Assembly: GCA_902595285.1 (NCBI GenBank)
Contig: CACJPL010000002.1
Span: forward strand, 83,274 to 147,273
DNA: 64,000 bases
Direction of reading: 5' to 3'
DNA from: an uncultured Pelagibacteraceae bacterium
Lineage (GTDB): Bacteria > Pseudomonadota > Alphaproteobacteria > Pelagibacterales > Pelagibacteraceae
The notes under the pieces were generated by a model that did not search any database, had not been told where the DNA came from, and worked only from the letters and a program-made list of their open reading frames with translations. The stretch's first letter is position 1, and each line of letters starts with the position of its first letter. Shown here piece by piece: positions 57,222-64,000 of this stretch. The position numbers and the translations under genes were made by a program.

Positions 57222-57650
57222 ATGATTAAATATAAACTGGTTTGTAAAAATTGTGAATTGAAATTTGATAGTTGGTTCGCTTCCTCTAATGAATATGAGA
57301 GATTAAAGAAAAGAAAACTTCTAAATTGTCATAATTGCAATTCAACTAAAATTCAAAAAACAATTATGGCACCTCAGTTAATAAATAACAAATCAAAAAC
57401 AATTGAAAAAATAAACCTAGCAAAATATCAAAGTGTAAAAAAAACAATAATGAATTACCAAAAGTTCATAAAAGATAATTTTAAATATGTAGGTGAAAAT
57501 TTTGTTTATGAGGCCAGATCAATTCATTATGATGGTAAAAAAAAAATAAAAGGTATTTATGGAAGTGTTTCAAAGGATGATTTAAAAGAGCTAAAAGATG
57601 AAGGTATAAATGCTCAAATAATACCTTGGATAGATGAAAATGAAAATTAG
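57222..57650 (+). CDS. DUF1178 family protein
   Basis: MIKYKLVCKNCELKFDSWFASSNEYERLKKRKLLNCHNCNSTKIQKTIMAP: N-terminal zinc-ribbon typical of DUF1178. Confidence 0.88.
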   Translation: MIKYKLVCKNCELKFDSWFASSNEYERLKKRKLLNCHNCNSTKIQKTIMAPQLINNKSKTIEKINLAKYQSVKKTIMNYQKFIKDNFKYVGENFVYEARSIHYDGKKKIKGIYGSVSKDDLKELKDEGINAQIIPWIDENEN

Positions 57651-58369
57651 CTTTTTATAAACTTAGCAATATAGTTGATTGATAAATCGTTTGAAACATT
57701 CCATTCATCTTTAATAATATTAAAATTCATACCATCTAATTTTTTAAGATATAAATTGTTTTTCAACAAAATTTTTTTAAGATCTTCTGGTTTTACAAAT
57801 TTTTCCCATTCATGGGTTCCTATCGGCAGCCATCTAAGAAGATATTCTGCTCCAATAATCGCAAAAATATAAGATTTTAATGTTTTATTTATTGTTGCCA
57901 CAAACATAATTCCATTTTTTTTTAAAAGTTTAGAGCATGATTTTAGAAAAAAATTAATATCTTCTACATGCTCAACAATCTCCATGTTTAATATCACATC
58001 AAATTTTTTTTTTATATTTAGTTTTTCAGGTGAGGCACATAGGTAATTAATTTTTAATTTATTTTTTTTTGAATGTAATTTTGCTATTTCTATATTTTTA
58101 CTTGAAGCATCTACACCAGTTACATTAGCTCCCATTCTAGACATTGGTTCAGAAAGTAGTCCCCCGCCACAACCAACATCAAGAATATTTATTCCTGATA
58201 AAGGCTTTATTTTATTTTTTAATTTAAAATTATTAATGATATTTTCTTTTATATATTTAATTCTGATTGGGTTGAATTTATGTAATGGTTTAAATTTTCC
58301 CTCTGGATCCCACCATTCAGTGGCCATTTTAGAAAACTTTTCTATTTCTTTTTTATTTACGCTGCTCAT
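57647..58369 (-). CDS. ubiG: Ubiquinone biosynthesis O-methyltransferase
   Basis: EIEKFSKMATEWWDPEGKFKPLHKFNPIRIKYI, LDVGCGGGLLSEPMSRMGANVTGVDAS; start at internal Met 58369. Confidence 0.94.
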   Translation of the reverse strand: MSSVNKKEIEKFSKMATEWWDPEGKFKPLHKFNPIRIKYIKENIINNFKLKNKIKPLSGINILDVGCGGGLLSEPMSRMGANVTGVDASSKNIEIAKLHSKKNKLKINYLCASPEKLNIKKKFDVILNMEIVEHVEDINFFLKSCSKLLKKNGIMFVATINKTLKSYIFAIIGAEYLLRWLPIGTHEWEKFVKPEDLKKILLKNNLYLKKLDGMNFNIIKDEWNVSNDLSINYIAKFIKS

Positions 58370-58443
58370 TGTGATAAACAGTTGACATAACAATTAAGAT
58401 GTATTTTATCAATTATTTATTAAATATTAATAATTAAACTAGC

Positions 58444-59655
58444 ATGAAAACAGTCGTATTAAAATTTGGTGGAACCTCTGTAGGAAATATAGATAGAATT
58501 AAAAAGGTGTCTAGAATTATTGCTTTTTATAAAAAGAAAAAAAATAGAGTAATAGTTGTTTGTTCAGCAATGAGTGGTGTGACAAATAAACTAGTAAATA
58601 AATCCAAATTAATTAGCAACAATTTTGATTTAGCAGAATATGATGCATTAATTTCTACTGGGGAACAAGTGTCTTGTGCCCTTATTGCTGGAAGATTAAA
58701 ACATGATGGATTTAAATCAAGATCATGGACATCTTGGCAATTACCTATTTTGACAAAAGGCCCACATTCTAGTGCACGAATTAGTTCAGTGGGCATCAAA
58801 CAATTAAGTATTTATATTAAATCAGGTGGTATCCCTGTAATCACTGGTTTTCAGGGCGTAAGCAATGACTTAAGAATAACAACAATCGGAAGAAGTGGGT
58901 CTGATGCAACAGCAATTATGTTGGCTAAATTTATTAAAGCTGATGAGTGTATAATTTATACAGATGTAGATGGAGTTTATACTACTGATCCAAGACAATA
59001 TAAAAACGCAAGAAAAATAAAAAAAATTTCTTATGATGAGATGTTAGAAATGGCATCTCTAGGCTCTAAAGTAATGCAACCTACATCTGTGCAAGATGCA
59101 AAGTTAAACAAGATTGATATTGAAGTTAAATCTTCGTTTGTATCAAAATCTGGAACTTTAATTACAGATTCCAAAAAGTCTTTTAGTAACCAAATTATTA
59201 CTGGGATATCATCAACAAAAAATGACGCGAAGATTACAATAATTGGAGTAAAAGATAGGCCAGGGGTTGCAGCTTCTATTTTTAAACCATTATCAAAAAA
59301 TCTTATTAATGTGGATATGGTAGTTCAAAATATTTCTTTAGACGGTAAAGAGACCGACCTTACATTTACAATTAAATCTGATGATTTAAAGAAAACAGAA
59401 AAATTAATTAAACAGAATAAAAAAATATCATTTAAAAAATTATCGTTTGATAAGAGTGTTTCTAAAGTTTCAATTATTGGCGTAGGGATGATAACTACAC
59501 CAGGAATCACATACAGAATGTTTCAAGCGCTTGCCTTAAGAAAAATTAATATCTTAGTTATTTCTACTTCTGAGATAAAAATTTCAGTTCTAGTTTCTGC
59601 TAAGCATGTTAAAAGAGCAGTAGCTGCTTTACATAAAGAATTTAAATTAGACTAA
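58444..59655 (+). CDS. lysC: Aspartate kinase
   Basis: [57 protein letters not shown] domains. Confidence 0.96.
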   Translation: MKTVVLKFGGTSVGNIDRIKKVSRIIAFYKKKKNRVIVVCSAMSGVTNKLVNKSKLISNNFDLAEYDALISTGEQVSCALIAGRLKHDGFKSRSWTSWQLPILTKGPHSSARISSVGIKQLSIYIKSGGIPVITGFQGVSNDLRITTIGRSGSDATAIMLAKFIKADECIIYTDVDGVYTTDPRQYKNARKIKKISYDEMLEMASLGSKVMQPTSVQDAKLNKIDIEVKSSFVSKSGTLITDSKKSFSNQIITGISSTKNDAKITIIGVKDRPGVAASIFKPLSKNLINVDMVVQNISLDGKETDLTFTIKSDDLKKTEKLIKQNKKISFKKLSFDKSVSKVSIIGVGMITTPGITYRMFQALALRKINILVISTSEIKISVLVSAKHVKRAVAALHKEFKLD

Positions 59656-59660
59656 TTATA

Positions 59661-60755
59661 ATGAGTATTAGACCTTTTAGAGATATTAAAAGAAGAAAAA
59701 CAAAAGTAATAAATGTTGGAAATGTAAAGATTGGGGGCAATAATCCAATTTCTGTTCAATCCATGACAAATACTTTAACCACAGATGTTAAAGCAACTAT
59801 AAAACAAATTAATGATATAGCTGAGGAGGGTGCTGATATTGTAAGAGTTTCTTGTCCTGATGAAGCATCAACATCAGCTTTAAAAGAAATAATAAAACAT
59901 GTTTCAATACCAGTAGTTGCAGATATCCACTTTCATTATAAAAGAGCTATTGAAGCAGCAGAAAATGGAGCAAGCTGTTTAAGAATTAATCCAGGAAATA
60001 TTGGTGATGAATCGAAAATTCATGAAGTGTTGAAAGCTGCAAGGAATAATGACTGCTCTATAAGAATTGGAGTAAATGCAGGTTCATTAGAAAAGGATAT
60101 TTTAGAAGAATTTAAAGAGCCATGTCCAGAGGCATTAGTTCAAAGTGCAAAAAGAAATATCAAAATTTTAGAGGATAAAGATTTTTTTAATTTTAAAATT
60201 AGCGTGAAATCATCTGATGTATTTCTTTCTATAGCAGCATACAGAAAATTATCTGAAGTAACAGATTATCCTTTGCATCTTGGAATCACTGAAGCAGGAA
60301 GTTTTGTTTCAGGTAGCATAAAATCATCCATAGGCTTAGGAAGTTTATTAATGGATGGAATTGGAGATACAATAAGAATTTCCTTATCTGATAATCCAAC
60401 TCAAGAAGTAAAAATAGGAAATGAGATATTAAAATCATTAAATTTAAGAAATAGAGGAGTAAAAATTATTTCTTGCCCATCTTGCGCAAGACAAGCTTTT
60501 AAAGTAATAGATACAGTCAAAATTTTAGAAGAGAAATTAGCTCATATAAAAACACCAATAACATTATCAATAATTGGCTGCGTAGTGAATGGGCCAGGAG
60601 AGGCTGCAATGACAGATATAGGAATTACTGGAGGTGGAAGAGGTAATAATATGCTTTATCTGTCTGGTGTTCAGAATGAAAAAGTTTTGACAGAGGATAT
60701 AATTAATAAGGTAGTTAGTGAGGTTGAAAAAAAAGTATCTGAACTAGAGAACTAA
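59661..60755 (+). CDS. ispG: 4-hydroxy-3-methylbut-2-enyl diphosphate synthase
   Basis: [49 protein letters not shown]. Confidence 0.96.
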   Translation: MSIRPFRDIKRRKTKVINVGNVKIGGNNPISVQSMTNTLTTDVKATIKQINDIAEEGADIVRVSCPDEASTSALKEIIKHVSIPVVADIHFHYKRAIEAAENGASCLRINPGNIGDESKIHEVLKAARNNDCSIRIGVNAGSLEKDILEEFKEPCPEALVQSAKRNIKILEDKDFFNFKISVKSSDVFLSIAAYRKLSEVTDYPLHLGITEAGSFVSGSIKSSIGLGSLLMDGIGDTIRISLSDNPTQEVKIGNEILKSLNLRNRGVKIISCPSCARQAFKVIDTVKILEEKLAHIKTPITLSIIGCVVNGPGEAAMTDIGITGGGRGNNMLYLSGVQNEKVLTEDIINKVVSEVEKKVSELEN

Positions 60756-60757
60756 TT

Positions 60758-61828
60758 ATGATACCCTTAAAAACAATTGAGGATTTAATAATCAAACATT
60801 CATCTATAGAAAAAGATTTATCCTCAGGTGAATTAGATAATAAGTTGTTTGCAGAAAAATCAAAAGAGTATTCAGATCTAAATGAGATTGTACGGGATGC
60901 CAAAGATTATATTTCTTTTCAAACTGAAAAAGAAGAATTGAAGAAAATATTAAATGATAACTCTGCTGATGAGGAGTTAAAAAAAATGGCAGATTTAGAA
61001 CTTATAGATTTACAAAATAGACATGTGGCTAATGAAAAAAAACTAAAATTATTTTTGCTACCAAAGGACGAGGCAGATAAAAAAAATGCTATTATTGAAA
61101 TTAGAGCAGGAACAGGTGGTTTAGAGGCTAGTTTATTCGCGTCAGATTTATTTAAAATGTATGAAAAAGTTAGTCATAAAAAAAAATGGTCTTTAGAATT
61201 GATTTCAATATCAAGGAGTGATGCAGGAGGATTAAAAGAAGTTATAGCTTCTATTAAGGGTAGCAATATTTATTCAACATTGAAATATGAAAGTGGAGTT
61301 CATAGAGTGCAAAGAGTTCCAGATACAGAAACACAAGGAAGAGTGCATACCTCAGCAGCTACAGTTGCTGTTTTGCCAGAAGCTGAAGAGGTAGATTTAA
61401 AAATAAATGATTCTGATTTAAGAATTGACGTTTTTAGAGCTGGAGGGCCAGGAGGACAATCTGTAAATACAACAGATAGTGCAGTTAGAATTACTCACAT
61501 ACCTACTGGTCTATCTGTATCTCAGCAAGATGAAAAATCACAGCATAAAAATAAAGCAAAAGGAATGAAAATTTTGAGAGCTCGTCTTTATGAACTTGAA
61601 AGATCTAGAATAGACCAAGAAAGATCTAAAGATCGTAAAACTAAAATTGGTACAGGTGATAGATCAGAAAGAATAAGAACATATAATTTTCCACAAGGAA
61701 GAGTAACAGATCATAGAATAAATCTAACAATTCATAAATTAGATGAATTTTTGGAAGGTGAGGCATTCGATGAAATGATTGAGTCATTAACTTTACAAGC
61801 ACAAGAGGAAAGTCTTAGTAATTTATAA
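60758..61828 (+). CDS. prfA: Peptide chain release factor 1
   Basis: [73 protein letters not shown]. Confidence 0.97.
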   Translation: MIPLKTIEDLIIKHSSIEKDLSSGELDNKLFAEKSKEYSDLNEIVRDAKDYISFQTEKEELKKILNDNSADEELKKMADLELIDLQNRHVANEKKLKLFLLPKDEADKKNAIIEIRAGTGGLEASLFASDLFKMYEKVSHKKKWSLELISISRSDAGGLKEVIASIKGSNIYSTLKYESGVHRVQRVPDTETQGRVHTSAATVAVLPEAEEVDLKINDSDLRIDVFRAGGPGGQSVNTTDSAVRITHIPTGLSVSQQDEKSQHKNKAKGMKILRARLYELERSRIDQERSKDRKTKIGTGDRSERIRTYNFPQGRVTDHRINLTIHKLDEFLEGEAFDEMIESLTLQAQEESLSNL

Positions 61829-61832
61829 AAAT

Positions 61833-62675
61833 ATGAATATAAATTTAGCTATAAATCAGGGTTCGAAAATTTTAAAAAACAAACTAATACCTAATTCATT
61901 ATTGGACTCAGAAATCTTGATGGCAAAAACATTAAATAAAGATAGAAATTTTATCTTGCTGAACTCAAATAGTATTATTGAGAAAAATGAATTAAAAAAA
62001 TTTTACAAGTTGATTAATTTAAGATCTTTAGGAAGCCCTGTTGCTTACTTAACCAAAAAGAAGTTTTTTTGGAATTCGGAGTTTTTTGTTACAAATGATA
62101 CATTAATACCACGACCTGATACTGAGCTAGTTGTTGAAATTATTTTGAGGTTAACAAAATTTAAGGATAAAATTAAACTGCTAGATATAGGAATTGGCTC
62201 AGGATGTATTCTTTTATCAATTTTAAAAGAGAGAAAAAATTTTTATGGAACTGGCATTGATATTAGTAAAAAATGTCTAAATATAAGCAAAATAAATGCA
62301 ATGAACTTAAAAGTAAGTTCTAGATTAAAATTATATAAATCAGATGTTGACAAATTCAATTTAGGTAAATATGATTTAATAGTATCTAATCCTCCTTATA
62401 TTAAAAAATATAAATTAAATTATTTGGAGAAAGATATTGTTAAGTTTGAGCCAAAACAAGCATTAGATGGTGGATTAGACGGTTTATCGGAAATCAGAAA
62501 AGTAGTAAAAAAATCATCTGAACTGATAAAAAAAAATGGAAAACTTATTTTAGAGATTGGTTTTGATCAAAAAAGTGAAGTAAGTAATTTATTAAAAAAA
62601 GAAGGTTTTTATATAAATAGTACTCAAAAAGACCTAGCTAATAATGATAGGTGCATAGTCAGTACTAAAATATAA
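61833..62675 (+). CDS. prmC: Release factor glutamine methyltransferase
   Basis: PRPDTELVVEIIL, LLDIGIGSGCILLSIL, DLIVSNPPYI, DGGLDGLSEIRKV; prfA-prmC pair. Confidence 0.94.
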   Translation: MNINLAINQGSKILKNKLIPNSLLDSEILMAKTLNKDRNFILLNSNSIIEKNELKKFYKLINLRSLGSPVAYLTKKKFFWNSEFFVTNDTLIPRPDTELVVEIILRLTKFKDKIKLLDIGIGSGCILLSILKERKNFYGTGIDISKKCLNISKINAMNLKVSSRLKLYKSDVDKFNLGKYDLIVSNPPYIKKYKLNYLEKDIVKFEPKQALDGGLDGLSEIRKVVKKSSELIKKNGKLILEIGFDQKSEVSNLLKKEGFYINSTQKDLANNDRCIVSTKI

Positions 62676-62687
62676 TTAGTTAGTATT

Positions 62688-63137
62688 ATGGTAACATTTA
62701 GAAACAATAATAATAGAAGAAGTAATTTTAGAAGAAATACTAGAAACTTTAAATCCAATGGTGATACATCTAAATTTAACTCTAATTTTTCTAATAATGA
62801 AAATTTTAAAAGAAAAACTCCTGGAAGAAACAATCATAATGCTCCAAAATTAATTGAAAAGTATAACGATTTAGCCAGAGAAGCCCTTTCAAATGGGGAT
62901 AAAATTCTATCAGAAAATTATTTGCAACATGCAGATCACTTTACGAGAATATTAAATGAAAAAGAAAGTTTTAAAAGAGATAAGGTTTCAGAAAATAGAT
63001 CTGATAATAATCTTGATGTTACTGATGAAAATATTAATAGCTCAACGCTTAATTCAGAAAAAAAATTAGAGGAAACATCTAGTGATGATAATACTAAAAT
63101 TCAAAAAAGCGAAAAGCCTCAAGCAGAAATAAATTAA
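62688..63137 (+). CDS. DUF4167 family protein
   Basis: RNTRNFKSNG...YNDLAREALSNGDKILSENYLQHADHFTRIL; prfA-prmC-DUF4167 order of alphaproteobacteria. Confidence 0.85.
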   Translation: MVTFRNNNNRRSNFRRNTRNFKSNGDTSKFNSNFSNNENFKRKTPGRNNHNAPKLIEKYNDLAREALSNGDKILSENYLQHADHFTRILNEKESFKRDKVSENRSDNNLDVTDENINSSTLNSEKKLEETSSDDNTKIQKSEKPQAEIN

Positions 63138-64000
63138 TTAATACCTATTATTTTTTCAGATTTAAGTACATCTAATTTAATTTTTTTAGTTTCAAAGATT
63201 TTTCTCTCTTCGCCTTTTAGAATTTTTCCTGAAGGTAATTTTAGTTTTTGTGAGTTCACTTTCTTTCCATTCACAATTACTTCATAATGTAAGTGTGGAC
63301 CAGTTGATTTTCCAGTTGATCCAACATAACCAATAGTTTGACCTTGTTTGACTCTAACACCAGCTTTGATTCCTCTAGCAAACTTAGACATATGTGCATA
63401 AACAGTTTGATAAGTTGAATTATGTCTTATTTTTACACAATTACCTCCACCACCACACCATCCTGCTTTTTTAATTACACCATCTCCAGATGCCATTATA
63501 GGTGTTCCCATAGGTGCAGCAAAATCTGTGCCTCTATGCATTTTATTGTATCCATCTATAGGATGTTTTCTCATACCAAAAGATGATGAAAGTCTTGCAC
63601 CATTTATGGGTGTTTTCATTAGCGCTTTTTTAACACTTTTACCATTTTTATCATAATGACCTTCGCTACCTACTTTATCAAAATAATAAAGACTGTTATC
63701 TTGGCCACTAAGATTTAAATTAGCAAATAGAATTTCCCCTGTCTCAATAGTTTCATTTTTTTGATTCACAAAAGTTTCATACAATATTTGAAATTTATCT
63801 TTTCTTCTAATATCTCTTTGGAAATCAACTTGAAATCCATATATTCTGGCAAACTCAATAATAATATTTGCGGGTATATTTTCATCTGTAGCAGCTTTAT
63901 ACAAACTTTGTAAAATTAAATTTTCTTTATAAATAGTTTTTTTATTTAATTTAATAGAAATAATTTCCTCTTTAAAATTATCTTCCTCAAAATTTCTTTT
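63134..64000 (-). CDS. M23 family metallopeptidase (partial, 5' end beyond the window)
   Basis: MHRGTDFAAPMGTPIMASGDGVIKKAGWCGGGGNCVKIRHNSTYQTVYAHMSKF, STGPHLHYEV; frame appears open towards the right edge upstream of the track's TTG start. Confidence 0.9.
   Translation of the reverse strand, partial: KRNFEEDNFKEEIISIKLNKKTIYKENLILQSLYKAATDENIPANIIIEFARIYGFQVDFQRDIRRKDKFQILYETFVNQKNETIETGEILFANLNLSGQDNSLYYFDKVGSEGHYDKNGKSVKKALMKTPINGARLSSSFGMRKHPIDGYNKMHRGTDFAAPMGTPIMASGDGVIKKAGWCGGGGNCVKIRHNSTYQTVYAHMSKFARGIKAGVRVKQGQTIGYVGSTGKSTGPHLHYEVIVNGKKVNSQKLKLPSGKILKGEERKIFETKKIKLDVLKSEKIIGIN

Noticed and set aside
1-64000. CRISPR arrays, transposons, prophage or classical defence/toxin-antitoxin systems
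   Set aside because: I saw no regularly spaced repeats, transposase or integrase motifs, or recognisable defence proteins; the window is dominated by core metabolism and information-processing genes.

Overview
The window is about 64 kb of very AT-rich, gene-dense bacterial chromosome. Gene content, synteny and protein character (CobST/DnaJ/BolA, GcrA, the trpFBA-accD-folC order, alphaproteobacterial HisRS and tRNA-His, a glycine riboswitch on malate synthase) point to a streamlined alphaproteobacterium, most likely SAR11/Pelagibacterales. Nearly everything is core housekeeping. I found no CRISPR array, transposase, integrase or prophage. RNA features: tRNA-Thr(GGU), tRNA-Phe(GAA), tRNA-His(GUG), an SRP RNA upstream of dnaX, and a tandem glycine riboswitch upstream of malate synthase. 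Main points for a second look: (1) trpF-trpB-trpA sit in normal synteny, but all three have lost active-site signature residues; (2) cytidylate kinase lacks the Walker A lysine; (3) an MGME1-like PD-(D/E)XK exonuclease lies between rmuC and a SbcB-like exonuclease I gene; (4) a G-1-less tRNA-His ends 4 nt before the hisS start codon; (5) tRNA-Thr and tRNA-Phe have non-canonical T-loops, and the SRP RNA has a UAAC tetraloop; (6) dnaX carries an A10 run where either frame exit terminates at once; (7) AccA has a C-terminal transmembrane-like tail; (8) a SET-domain gene is paired with an HDAC-like gene; (9) several convergent gene pairs share a 4-bp stop/stop overlap. All calls come from reading the sequence; no database search was run.
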